A DNA stretch of 64,000 nucleotides from Acidobacteriaceae bacterium (lineage in GTDB: Bacteria; Acidobacteriota; Terriglobia; Terriglobales; Acidobacteriaceae): contig JASHOQ010000071.1 of NCBI GenBank assembly GCA_030041045.1, positions 1 through 64,000 of the forward strand. The letters are read 5' to 3'. Positions 36,309-44,828 of the stretch are shown piece by piece. The notes under the pieces were generated by a model. The model did no database searches, had not been told where the DNA came from, and was given only the letters and a program-made list of their open reading frames with translations. Position 1 is the first letter of the stretch, and each line of letters opens with the position of its first letter. The position numbers were made by a program, and so were the translations under genes.

Positions 36309-39300
36309 TGCGCTATTCCCTCGCGCAAAGCACTGCGGAAATCGTCCGCACTCACGTAGCGAGTCTGATAGGTCAGCCAATCGTCGCGGTGATGGCGATA
36401 AACCCATTCCTCTTCCAGCGTGCCCGGCGGCGTGTTGTATTCGGTGCGCGCGTGGTAAGGGAGCGGCTGTACGGTTCGCGAGAAGGTAGAGTTATAGTCG
36501 CCGTCCTTTACCCAACCATCGCCGTCGATCACATAGTCGCGCACCCATCCCGCAGGCGGAGGGGGCGGCGCAGCAAAGCGCAGGGAAAGCTCGTCGCCGG
36601 CATTCATGATCACATAGCGGTCGTCGATTGCCTTCAGCAGCTCGCGCACATCGCCGTAACGCGTGTAAAAGCCCTCGAGGTCACGCCAGATCTGCGTGGT
36701 TGCGGCGAGCTGGTCATAGTCGGGAATCTCGGGCGACGAGGCATTGGCCTGACGAATCACGGAGAAGCCGCGATAGTGCAGGCCGGCCGTCTGCGGCGCA
36801 AGAAGCGTAATGCGTGTCGGTGCGTCGGGGAGCCCCTGCGCCCACTCGATCTGATCCCAGTAAATCTCGAGATTGGTGCGCAGGCGCAGTTTGTGCGGTG
36901 TTCCCGCGCGGAATAAACCAGTCAGGTCGATCAGACAGGTTTTGTTGCGGCCGGCGGGAAATCCGAGATTGGCGCGCGCAACTCGCCAGCCGCCGCGGCC
37001 GTCAAGGATTTCGATACTGAGCGGCTCAGGACGCACGCGATCGCTCTGAGACATGGCGACGTTTACTGAAGAGTCGGACGGATGCAGCCATCCGCGCGCA
37101 ATGAGCCAGAGAGGGCCGCTCGCAGGCAGATCGTTGCCGAGGTCGATTTCCACGTAGTGGTCGCGCGTGACCCCCTGATACTGGCCGCGCCCGAAGGTGT
37201 CGAGATACTTTCCGTCCAGGTCGCGCAATGTCGCGGTTACGTCGTTGCCAAGGTCATCGGTTGCGCGCGCAATCGCGTGCGGCTCGGCGACGGTGGTTAC
37301 TGCAAGCCTGACCGGCGGCACCACGAAACGCTCATCCGTGAAGACTTCAGTTCCCGCAGGGTGGTCGACCGCCATGAGCGCGAGGTAGTCGTAATAATAG
37401 GTTTCCCACAACTCGCCGGTGATGCTCAGGTCGAGCGAGCCATTGCGGGGTACGAGCGCGATGCCGGGAATTTTGTACCACTCCTCAGTTGCCGCAATGC
37501 GCGTGGGACCCGAAGAGTCGATGCTCAGGCCAAGCGCGGACCCCCAGGGTACGGTGTCTTTCACAAACTGCATCGAAGTTCCGTTCCACGCGAAGAGGAA
37601 CGGGCACGACCCCTTGAGCCGCTGCTCGGTGAGCACTTCCTGGTCGGCCTTGAGTGCAAACTCCGCGCGCACCGTGCCGTTGGGCCACACAATGCGCGCC
37701 ACCTCCGCGCCGTTCTCGTTGCCCAGGCCGAAGTGGAGTTGCGGGCCGTCGATGGACTGCATCTGAAGCAGCAATCCGGAGCGGATTTCAATCTGGCCGC
37801 CGATGCCGAAGGAATTGATGCGCTGATCGCCTGTAGCCTGATGCGCGCGAGGACGGATGACCTGCCAATGATAGTTTTTCGTGGTGCGATTCACGGCATC
37901 GATGGGCTCTCCCGCAGCGGTCAGGCCGAGAAGATCGAGACGGCCCTCGGCGCTTGCCGGAGCAGCATCAAAAACCCGCGCGGGGCCCTGTGGAGACGAA
38001 AGGAGCGCGAAGTGCTGACTTTGGTCTGCAAGCCAGATGGTGGCGCCTCCGGCATTGCGCGGAGCGCCGACGCTGGCCAGTACAAGATCGAAAGCGCCGT
38101 TGTTGTCGAGATCGGCAACGCGCAGGCGCACCTCGCCGGCAAGCGTGTGTCCCGCGTCGGGCACTTGTGCAAGTTCTCCCGTGTTCCACTCCCCGTTGAT
38201 ATTGGAAAGCCGGACGATCGTGCCGCCCGCTTGCACAACCAGCAGATCGAGGATTCCGTCGTGGTTCGCATCGGCCGCGGCGATGGCCTTCACATCTTCG
38301 AAGCCGTCGGGCAGGCGAGCCTCAGCAAAGTTGCCGAGACGCTGATTCATGAAGACATGCAGGCGGCCGGCGCCGTCGATCAGCGATGCGTCGGGATTGC
38401 CGTCGCCGTTGAGGTCGGCCCAGACGAACTGGCGGATTCCCGAAACTGCGGCGAAGGGATGGATGGGTTTGAATGTGCCGTCGCCGTTGTTGCGCAGAAC
38501 CGTGGGCAACCCGCTCCGCGTGCCCAGCACGATGTCGAGGTCGCCGTCGGCCTCAATGTCGACGGCCCAGGCGCCTGTGTAAGCCGCATTCAACAGCTCC
38601 TGCGGCAATCGGGTCTGCGCAGTTACATCGGTGAACTTCGCCGGATCATCCTGGCGCATGAAACGCACGCCCGCCGCGCCGGCGAGGACAAGGTCGGTCT
38701 TGAAGTCGTAATTGAAATCGATGGGCAAAACCGATTCGGGTGTCAAGGCACCCTGGGCCGTACCGCCCGGAAACGGAAACAATGCGCCGGTGGACAAGCG
38801 CACCTGGCGCGCATTGGCAGTGACAATTGCCGGCGCACCCACGCCGTTCAACGAGACTGCGCCAATCCAATCCCATTTTTCACCAGCCGGGTTCGGCAGC
38901 GGCTGATTGCTGAAACTCAGCGCGGTGTCCGGCGGAGCAGGTTGGCCCGGCGGCGACGCCAAGCGCAGCAGATGCGTGAAGGGCTGCGCCTCATCGCCGG
39001 GCGCGGGCATGATCAGGGCAAGTTCCTGGCGAAACGCGGGAAGCTGCATGAGCACGTTGTGCAGGAACACGCTGCGAATGGCCGCCGCGGCAGGCGGGCC
39101 TGAGCTTGCCGCCGCCTGGAGTTGGCTGAGTTGCTCGCGCGCATCCTGCGGCCAGTCCGCAGACTGCTCTGCGATGCGAGCCACTGCCGAGCGAAGCGTT
39201 GCCGTGTCTCCACGCTTGGCGGCGATGCGGCTGAGTTCGAGAAGCGCGGGCAGGTTGCGCGGCTGGGCGGCAAGGATCTGCGCAATGAGCTGCTGAAACT

Positions 39301-39793
39301 CCTCCTCGTTTCCCTGAGCTCCCTGGCGCTCCACCTCGAGCGCGAGTTGGTACTCAGCCTGAAGATTCGAGGAATTGAGCTTCACCGCTTCGCGCAGATT
39401 CGCAATTGCGCTCGCCGGGTCGCCGCGGTTGCTGCCCAGGATTCCCAGCAGATAGTAGATATGATCGTTCTCCGGCGCGAGCTTGCGCGCCCGGGCAAAA
39501 CGCTCGCCGGCGAGATCGAAGTTGCGCTGCCGAAGGGCGAGGATTCCCCAATCGGTCCAGGCTGCCGGTTCGCCGGGGGCAAGCTCGACGGCGCGGGAAA
39601 GGGAGCTCTCGGCGCGTACATCGGCGCCCACTTGCAACGCGGCCAGGCCGACATAAAACGAGGAAATGCATTCTCGATAATTTGCAGACGACGGTGAGGG
39701 CAGGCCGCGGTGACACCCGGCTGTGACGGCAAGGGCAGCCGCACAAGTTGAGGCGAGGAGCCGGGGCGAGCAGTGGAAAGGGCCGGATTTCAT
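36305..39793 (-). CDS. Giant TPR plus FG-GAP plus ASPIC-UnbV lipoprotein
   Basis: 1162 aa from ATG 39793 (MKSGPF); ATG 39823 is possible. The lipobox is A-V-T-A-G-C near residue 27. Residues about 35-230 form TPR repeats (AAWTDWGILALRQRNFDLAGERFARA, HIYYLLGILG). FG-GAP blades follow (DFNYDFKTDLV, DIEADGDLDIV, DLNGDGNPDAS, DANHDGILDLL, DLDNNGAFDLV), then an ASPIC/UnbV domain (LHFGLGNENGAEVARIVWPNG). About 400 C-terminal residues of unknown fold remain, including TYYYDYLALMAVDHP and a YRHHRDDW end. The domain union suggests a scaffold assembling partners at the outer face of a membrane. It is the largest protein of the operon; ATGA overlap with the next gene. Confidence 0.84.
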   Translation of the reverse strand: MKSGPFHCSPRLLASTCAAALAVTAGCHRGLPSPSSANYRECISSFYVGLAALQVGADVRAESSLSRAVELAPGEPAAWTDWGILALRQRNFDLAGERFARARKLAPENDHIYYLLGILGSNRGDPASAIANLREAVKLNSSNLQAEYQLALEVERQGAQGNEEEFQQLIAQILAAQPRNLPALLELSRIAAKRGDTATLRSAVARIAEQSADWPQDAREQLSQLQAAASSGPPAAAAIRSVFLHNVLMQLPAFRQELALIMPAPGDEAQPFTHLLRLASPPGQPAPPDTALSFSNQPLPNPAGEKWDWIGAVSLNGVGAPAIVTANARQVRLSTGALFPFPGGTAQGALTPESVLPIDFNYDFKTDLVLAGAAGVRFMRQDDPAKFTDVTAQTRLPQELLNAAYTGAWAVDIEADGDLDIVLGTRSGLPTVLRNNGDGTFKPIHPFAAVSGIRQFVWADLNGDGNPDASLIDGAGRLHVFMNQRLGNFAEARLPDGFEDVKAIAAADANHDGILDLLVVQAGGTIVRLSNINGEWNTGELAQVPDAGHTLAGEVRLRVADLDNNGAFDLVLASVGAPRNAGGATIWLADQSQHFALLSSPQGPARVFDAAPASAEGRLDLLGLTAAGEPIDAVNRTTKNYHWQVIRPRAHQATGDQRINSFGIGGQIEIRSGLLLQMQSIDGPQLHFGLGNENGAEVARIVWPNGTVRAEFALKADQEVLTEQRLKGSCPFLFAWNGTSMQFVKDTVPWGSALGLSIDSSGPTRIAATEEWYKIPGIALVPRNGSLDLSITGELWETYYYDYLALMAVDHPAGTEVFTDERFVVPPVRLAVTTVAEPHAIARATDDLGNDVTATLRDLDGKYLDTFGRGQYQGVTRDHYVEIDLGNDLPASGPLWLIARGWLHPSDSSVNVAMSQSDRVRPEPLSIEILDGRGGWRVARANLGFPAGRNKTCLIDLTGLFRAGTPHKLRLRTNLEIYWDQIEWAQGLPDAPTRITLLAPQTAGLHYRGFSVIRQANASSPEIPDYDQLAATTQIWRDLEGFYTRYGDVRELLKAIDDRYVIMNAGDELSLRFAAPPPPPAGWVRDYVIDGDGWVKDGDYNSTFSRTVQPLPYHARTEYNTPPGTLEEEWVYRHHRDDWLTYQTRYVSADDFRSALREGIAQ

Positions 39794-39849
39794 TGCGATC
39801 TTGTTGAGGACAATTCTAAACATTGATCTGTGCGGCGGGATACCTCAAC

Positions 39850-40464
39850 TCATTGCGCCGCGCGGGCGCGCGCAGCTCGCGCGCGCCGTGAGCGGCTGCG
39901 CTTGACGCTGGCCGCCTTGAACCACAGGACGCCGATACCGAGAAACGGAAGCAGAAACAACAGCAGGTCCCAGCGGCCCAGCAGTGTGGGCGTCACCGAA
40001 ACATCCGTATCCGCCGCGCCATTAGCTGTCGCACTGGAGAACGCAATGTGCACGTGCCACATCTCCTGCTTGTCGAAGGGTACAAGCGTCTTGAACTCGA
40101 CGTGATCGAGCAGCTTTTCCCGCCAGGCGCTGTAAGTAGCCACCGACAGCCTTTTGCTCAGCGGCTGCACTGAAACCTGCACTTTCATATCGGCAGGCAC
40201 AGTGAGTCCGCTGCCTTTGGGCGGGTCGATGATGATGTAGAAACTGCCGGTGCCTACATCGGGATTGCTCCAGACCTCAACTTGGAATGGGCCCACTCTG
40301 CGATTCTGCATGATGGGGTAAGGAGGACCGATGTGCGCCCAGGCCGGAGCGCAAACGCAGAGAGCAAGAAATGCAAGGGCAACCACAGGGCGCGGGGCAG
40401 GGAACAGAGACGAGATGTTTGGCGAATCACAGCCGATGCCGCCGCTGCTGGAGTAAGAATGCAT
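39850..40464 (-). CDS. Secreted, C-terminally membrane-anchored protein of unknown function
   Basis: 204 aa with a signal peptide ending near PAWA. The mature part starts HIGPPYPIMQNRRVGPFQVEVWSNPDVGTGSFY and is a beta-rich domain of about 130 residues. One C-terminal transmembrane helix (LLLFLLPFLGIGVLWF) is followed by an Arg/Ala-rich tail. The first mature residue is His and the sequence recalls small copper- or cofactor-handling accessory domains (YtkA/FixH-like partners), but I cannot assign it. Only 6 bp separate it from the polyferredoxin gene upstream, so the two are probably co-translated. Confidence 0.75.
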   Translation of the reverse strand: MHSYSSSGGIGCDSPNISSLFPAPRPVVALAFLALCVCAPAWAHIGPPYPIMQNRRVGPFQVEVWSNPDVGTGSFYIIIDPPKGSGLTVPADMKVQVSVQPLSKRLSVATYSAWREKLLDHVEFKTLVPFDKQEMWHVHIAFSSATANGAADTDVSVTPTLLGRWDLLLFLLPFLGIGVLWFKAASVKRSRSRRARAARARAAQ

Positions 40465-40470
40465 GAAGAA

Positions 40471-41973
40471 TTATCCGGCCAGCATGGTGGCGCGCATGTC
40501 CATGGGTTGAGTCATCAGCCACACGCAGCACACGAACAAGATCACGCACAGCACTCCCCACGGAGCGAAGGCGCGCAGTGGATGTTGCTCTGCGTCGTCC
40601 TGAGCAAGCCCCCACGCAACCAGCAAGGAGCCCGCAAGTCCGAGCAGCAGGAATCCGAATTCAATGGGCTCCACAACTGTCTTGGGCAAACCCACCAGCG
40701 TCCATCGTGGATCGCCGAGAATCGGCCAGCCGAGCTCTGCGAATGCATTCTGCGTAACGGGGACGATGGTGTAAAGGCCGGTAAAGAAGTGGAATCCATA
40801 ATGCGCCAGCCACATGCCGAAACCGAGCGGCGAGAGCGCATAGGCATAGCGAACGGCAATGGCAAGCCACCCGCTCTTCACCCCCGCCCACGCGCGCGTG
40901 ATCCAGGCGGCCGCGCCAAGCAAAATCGCGGGCTCTACCAGGATGACCGCGGTAAACAGGATGCCCAGTGCGCCGGCCCGGCTGTGGAAGTGCAACGTCC
41001 GTTCCAGCCAGCTCTCGGCAGTGTAGACCGGGCTCACCATGCCGAACGCATTCATGAGCGCGCCGAAACAGAAGACCAGGGCCAGCGCGGCAATATCGTT
41101 GCGGCGCGAGAAGCGTCCAATGCCGGAGCGGAGCGGATCGCTCATCAGCTCGCCGGCCGGCAGGCGGCTGAGGATGCCCACGTTGTCGTGCGGGCAGGCA
41201 TGGACGCAGTCCAGGCAGAAGGTGCAGTCCATGTTGCCCACTTTGGCCGGTTGAAAAAGCGCAAGCTCGCAGCCGCGTTGCAGCACCACCAGCGGTGAAG
41301 CCGGCTCGCGGCGGCCGCGGATGCAATCCCTTGTCTGGCAGCTGTCGCACACTTCCTGATCGCGGACGGCGACTTCAAGCGGCGAAGCCGTTGAGGCGAT
41401 AAAGTTGAACTGGCCGATGGGGCAAACATATTTGCAGAATGCACCGTGCTTGAAAAGGCCGTCGACGATCAGGATCGCGGCAAAGTAGCCCAGTATCACC
41501 CACGCCGTGAGCCACGGTGAGGCCCACAGGCCGAACAGCTCGTAGCCGAAAAGCACGCCCACGAACAGGGCAATCGAGAGCCACTTGTTGCGCAGGCGCC
41601 GCGGCCACGTGAACCGTGGATGAATCCACTTGCGCATAAAATTGCGGGCGAGCATGAAGGGACAGGAGAAGCAAAACAGGTTGCCCGCGCACAGAATGGC
41701 CAGCACCAGCACCCCGCGGAAGTGAACCCAGGTGAGTACGGTCGCCAGGTTCTTGGGCGAAAGCGTGGGACCGAGCAGTCCCTCGAGGATCATGACCATG
41801 CTGAGTACGAATAACGGAATCTGCAGCAAGGTGCGCGAGTGACGCCAGCGCAGCAGCGGCCCGATGACCGGGACGGCGAGAAGATCGAACGGCTGTGCTT
41901 CAAGGAACTCTTCCTCCCCGGCGTGACCTTCTTGCTCCGCGGCTGAGAAGAGCACGACTGGCGGCTTGCTCAA
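40471..41973 (-). CDS. NapH/NosR/CcoG-like membrane polyferredoxin
   Basis: 500 aa. A TTG start at 41973 is inferred from the TTGA overlap with the upstream stop and AAGGGGG about 10 nt before it. Several membrane segments flank cysteine motifs. These are C95-x5-C101-x2-C104-P, C180-x3-C184-P (CKYVCPIGQ, as in NapH/NosR) and C209-x2-C212-x4-C217. A classical C-x2-C-x2-C-x3-C-P [4Fe-4S] site spans 250-261 (CTFCLDCVHACP). NapH/NosR relatives pass quinol electrons to periplasmic partners or act in metalloenzyme maturation. Here the neighbours are UnbV-type propellers and a FixH-like lipoprotein, so electron supply to an envelope redox step is the simplest reading. Confidence 0.86.
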   Translation of the reverse strand: MSKPPVVLFSAAEQEGHAGEEEFLEAQPFDLLAVPVIGPLLRWRHSRTLLQIPLFVLSMVMILEGLLGPTLSPKNLATVLTWVHFRGVLVLAILCAGNLFCFSCPFMLARNFMRKWIHPRFTWPRRLRNKWLSIALFVGVLFGYELFGLWASPWLTAWVILGYFAAILIVDGLFKHGAFCKYVCPIGQFNFIASTASPLEVAVRDQEVCDSCQTRDCIRGRREPASPLVVLQRGCELALFQPAKVGNMDCTFCLDCVHACPHDNVGILSRLPAGELMSDPLRSGIGRFSRRNDIAALALVFCFGALMNAFGMVSPVYTAESWLERTLHFHSRAGALGILFTAVILVEPAILLGAAAWITRAWAGVKSGWLAIAVRYAYALSPLGFGMWLAHYGFHFFTGLYTIVPVTQNAFAELGWPILGDPRWTLVGLPKTVVEPIEFGFLLLGLAGSLLVAWGLAQDDAEQHPLRAFAPWGVLCVILFVCCVWLMTQPMDMRATMLAG

Positions 41974-42401
41974 TTCGATTCGACCCCCTTTACATCCATT
42001 TGCCGTTCCACCCTTCTGCCATCGCTCAGCGTAATGTGGAAGAGCACCACCCAATCGCCGCCCATAGTGAATTGGAGCGGCGCCCTGTAATTGCCCGGCG
42101 CGTCCTCCACGGCATCTGCGAAAACAGGCGCCATGCCGGGGTGGTCCATGTCACCCTCCACCTGAACGCGTGCGCCGGCAATGGGCTGATGCGTCGCATT
42201 CGTCAATTTGCAGGAGACAATCTCAGTTCCAATTCTAACGGGCAGGGGCGCAATCGATTCCTCAATCGCAATTGCTCCTGAAGTTTCCGGCGGCTTTCGG
42301 CAACCCGTGGCAACCACCGCCGGCAGGGCCGCGAGCATCAACACCCCACTGAAACGCTGAGAGGCCGCCTTCAAGCGGCCTCTCGTAACACCCGCAATCA
42401 T
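41970..42401 (-). CDS. FixH/YtkA-like lipoprotein
   Basis: 143 aa from ATG 42401, preceded by GGGGATTCGAGA; a GTG at 42464 would add 21 residues and overlap the upstream gene. The lipobox is V-V-A-T-G-C. The mature beta-sandwich (KLTNATHQPIAGARVQVEGDMDHPGMAPVFADAVEDAPGNY, then GGDWVVLFHITLSDGRRVERQMDV) follows the FixH/YtkA pattern. DMDHPGMAP supplies Met and His that could bind copper. FixH-like proteins accompany CcoG/FixG-type ferredoxins in oxidase assembly, matching the polyferredoxin encoded immediately downstream. No cytochrome oxidase genes are nearby. Confidence 0.8.
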   Translation of the reverse strand: MIAGVTRGRLKAASQRFSGVLMLAALPAVVATGCRKPPETSGAIAIEESIAPLPVRIGTEIVSCKLTNATHQPIAGARVQVEGDMDHPGMAPVFADAVEDAPGNYRAPLQFTMGGDWVVLFHITLSDGRRVERQMDVKGVESN

Positions 42402-42438
42402 TCTCGAATCCCCGAAATTCAGCACGCCGGCAAATAGG

Positions 42439-43050
42439 CTATGCGCGGCTCTCCGCTTCTTCACCTGGTTTGTCCTTCAACCACGAGCAGCTGCAGGCCG
42501 CCGGCGCTTCGCCTTCAGGCGGAAACATATGGTAGTACATCGCGATCACCATGGGGATGAACACGATCGCGTTGTAAAAAAGGTGAAGCTGTACGCGCGG
42601 GATGAAGAACTGAATGATGCTGTACGGCACCGGCTTGCCCATCAGATTGTGATGGATCGTAGCCTGGGTAATCAGCAGCAGGTGTTCGAAGTGATGCCAG
42701 ACCTGGATCCAGAATGCGACCATCCACCACGTGTGGCTGAGACCCGTAAACCCTTTGCGCAACACCCAGAGACCGATCAGCATGACCAGGGCGTAGCCAT
42801 AATGCAGCGCCTCGGACTTGATGAGCCACGGGTACCAGAGTCCCAAAATGCCGTTCGCCTTGGACGCCGGCCAGCCCATCACCCAGATCTGGTAAGCCTG
42901 GGCGAAGTGCTCGCCCCAGTGCGCCAGCACAATGGCCATAAAGATCCACAGGGCTCTTTCGTGCCACTCCCCGTTGAGTTTTTCTGAAAGTGTGGGACGC
43001 CCGGACGACGACAAAACATGGCCGTGCACGTTGGAAATCGATGTAGCCAT
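42439..43050 (-). CDS. His-rich multi-pass membrane protein of unknown function
   Basis: 203 aa from ATG 43050 (GAGG upstream); GTG 43065 is an alternative. About five hydrophobic segments carry many His and Trp residues: HWGEHFAQAYQIWVMGW, SEALHYGYAL, WHHFEHLLLITQATIHHN and HLFYNAIVF. The H-x3-H, HH-x2-H and HH patterns inside or next to membrane helices suggest haem or di-metal binding, as in membrane oxidases or desaturases. The spacing fits none that I can name. A soluble Cys/Ser-rich tail (AACSCSW) follows the last helix. It starts 170 bp after the AhpD-like genes and precedes the FixH-like gene by about 37 bp. Confidence 0.76.
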   Translation of the reverse strand: MATSISNVHGHVLSSSGRPTLSEKLNGEWHERALWIFMAIVLAHWGEHFAQAYQIWVMGWPASKANGILGLWYPWLIKSEALHYGYALVMLIGLWVLRKGFTGLSHTWWMVAFWIQVWHHFEHLLLITQATIHHNLMGKPVPYSIIQFFIPRVQLHLFYNAIVFIPMVIAMYYHMFPPEGEAPAACSCSWLKDKPGEEAESRA

Positions 43051-43220
43051 TTCTTTTAACCTCACTTGCGAAGGAGAACGGGAGAGGATTCCAAGTCGTT
43101 ACCAAGTGTACTGGCAAATCAGCCCAATTGCAGTCGGTTAAAAGAGCTATCCCGGTCTCCATCTTTCGGTTGAGGCCGCAGGGAGGAGCTTCAGCCTTCA
43201 TTCATCCCGGCGCATCGCCC

Positions 43221-43781
43221 TCAGGCGCCGGCAACCGGCTGGCGAATGGATGGTTGTGTGTAGCCCTCTTTCGCAAGGTGCTGGCCCATTTGCGCGTACA
43301 TCTCGGGGTTGTCGGGTTGCCACGTGCCCAGGCCATCGACATATCGGTTATACATGCAGAAAGCCGCCGCAATCAGCACCGTGTCGTGAATCTCCACGTC
43401 GGTCGCGCCCTCGCGCCGCGCGGCGTCAACGTCGGCAGCGTTCACCAGCTTGCCGTCCTGCTGCACCTTATCCGCGATCGCCAGCAGAGCCTTCAGCTTC
43501 GCTGAGATGGGGGCCGTTGCGAAATCAAGCTTTACCTTTTCCACCACCGACGCATCGCCAAGATGACTCGAAGCCGCGGCGGCGTGGCTGGAATAGCAAA
43601 AATGGCAACTGTTGCGCGACGACACCCGCGATGCAATCAACTCGCGTTCGCCGGGCGTGAGCGAATTCGGAAGATGCAACAGAATATGGGCCAGCTCGCG
43701 CATCGGCTTTGCGGTCTCGGGTCGAAAAGCGAATCCCCCGCTGATGCCGGGAAAGCCTTGAGGAAGGTCGATGTGAGGCAC
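43221..43781 (-). CDS. AhpD/carboxymuconolactone-decarboxylase-like protein with CxxC
   Basis: 186 aa. An AhpD-like all-helical fold is indicated by SSRNSCHFCYSSHAAAA. The C-H-F-C pair followed by a His three residues later is the redox motif of alkylhydroperoxidase D and the 'peroxidase-related enzyme' family. C-terminal EIHDTVLIAAAFCMYNRYVDGLGTW is also typical. It would reduce peroxides with a thiol partner. It lies 10 bp downstream of a paralogue, at the head of the UnbV operon, so it may protect or serve the envelope redox system. Carboxymuconolactone decarboxylase activity itself is unlikely. Confidence 0.85.
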   Translation of the reverse strand: MPHIDLPQGFPGISGGFAFRPETAKPMRELAHILLHLPNSLTPGERELIASRVSSRNSCHFCYSSHAAAASSHLGDASVVEKVKLDFATAPISAKLKALLAIADKVQQDGKLVNAADVDAARREGATDVEIHDTVLIAAAFCMYNRYVDGLGTWQPDNPEMYAQMGQHLAKEGYTQPSIRQPVAGA

Positions 43782-43791
43782 GGATCAGCTC

Positions 43792-44373
43792 CTATGCGTG
43801 CGCGGCGGCGCGAGTGTGGCTGCCCAGATACTCTTCGCTCACTGCCACATAGCCTTCGCGTGCCACGCGCTTGCCGCGTTCGCGATAAAACGCCGGGTCT
43901 GTGGGCTGTTCCGTGCCCAGGCCATCGACGTAGCGGTTGTACATGCAGAAGGCGGCCGCAATTAATACGGTATCGTGAATCTCAAGGTCGGTTGCGCCTT
44001 CTCTGCGTGCGGCTTCAATGTCGGCTGTGGTCACAAGTTTGCCGTCCTGCTGAACCTTGCCGGCGATATTCAGGAGCGCCTTGAGCTTCGGGCTGATCTC
44101 AGCCTGCAGGTAGTCGACCTTCACCTGCCGGACGAGGTCCTCGTTGCCGTCCAGATGTGCGGCCGCGATCGCGCCATGAATGTTGTGGCAAAACTGGGTG
44201 CAGTTACGGCTTGAAACGAAAGTGGCGATCAACTCGCGCTCGCCGCGCGCGAGCGTGCTGGGGCCGCGCAGCAATATTTCCACGAGCGCGTTGAGGGGCC
44301 GCGCGGTTTCAGGCCGGAACGCCATGGCGCCGCGAATGCCGGGAAGGTCGGGGTCGAGCGGGATGTGGGCCAT
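43792..44373 (-). CDS. AhpD-like protein with altered CxxxC motif
   Basis: 193 aa, paralogous to the next gene along most of its length (shared LLNIAGKVQQDGKLV..AD..AARREGATD.EIHDTVLIAAAFCMYNRYVDGLGT). The active-site region reads SSRNCTQFCHNIH: the first Cys is one residue earlier, giving C-x3-C in place of C-x2-C. The canonical disulfide geometry may therefore be lost, and a different redox or metal-binding role is possible. It is the first gene of the ten-gene minus-strand run. The start at 44373 gives MAHIPLDPDLPGIRG, matching the paralogue's MPHIDLPQGFPGISG. Confidence 0.85.
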   Translation of the reverse strand: MAHIPLDPDLPGIRGAMAFRPETARPLNALVEILLRGPSTLARGERELIATFVSSRNCTQFCHNIHGAIAAAHLDGNEDLVRQVKVDYLQAEISPKLKALLNIAGKVQQDGKLVTTADIEAARREGATDLEIHDTVLIAAAFCMYNRYVDGLGTEQPTDPAFYRERGKRVAREGYVAVSEEYLGSHTRAAAHA

Positions 44374-44828
44374 AAGATCCTCTCACTTTCGCGCAAATGG
44401 CGGTTCGCGGCTCTCCCAGGCAGAAAAGACCACATCCGCCTTCTTCACCTGGGGCGAATGATACGACGGGCTTACGCCAAGCGCATCAACCGTTGGAAGG
44501 AGAGCGTGAGAACGGATGTTCGAAGACCGTCAACCGATGGCGGAAATTGAATGCTTGGGGGTGGTCTCCAAGAATCTCCGTGAAATCAAGTTCCCTTTGC
44601 GGATCATGCCCGAATAGTTCGAAATTGCGCTTCGCAGCGCCCGAACCGAGCCTGCCGGATAGAGGCAGTTCTGGACAAAATGGGACGCTGCCGGTCTAAG
44701 ACTGAGTGAACTTTGCGTTGACTTTCTTTCCATAAACTCTTAAAGTTGGTCATCTCGTCGTCACATCTGGCGAATCTCGCCCCGCTGCAAACTACCCGGT
44801 TGCCTGGCCTTATGGAAAGGGGATCGTG
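44374..44828. other. Divergent promoter region between UnbV operon and third receptor
   Basis: 455 bp without a gene. It must contain the start signals of the ten-gene minus-strand run and of the receptor. A promoter-like sequence faces the receptor (44718-44746); I see no equally good one facing the operon. Confidence 0.5.
44718..44746 (+). promoter_or_regulatory. Sigma-70-like promoter for the third receptor
   Basis: TTGACT (44718-44723), a 17-nt spacer, then TAAAGT (44741-44746), about 80 bp before the receptor start. Spacing is ideal but the -10 is only a partial match. Confidence 0.35.

Noticed and set aside
31779-44373. Enediyne biosynthetic cluster
   Set aside because: UnbV/UnbU-like genes are present, but no enediyne polyketide synthase, thioesterase or UnbL-like gene is in the window.
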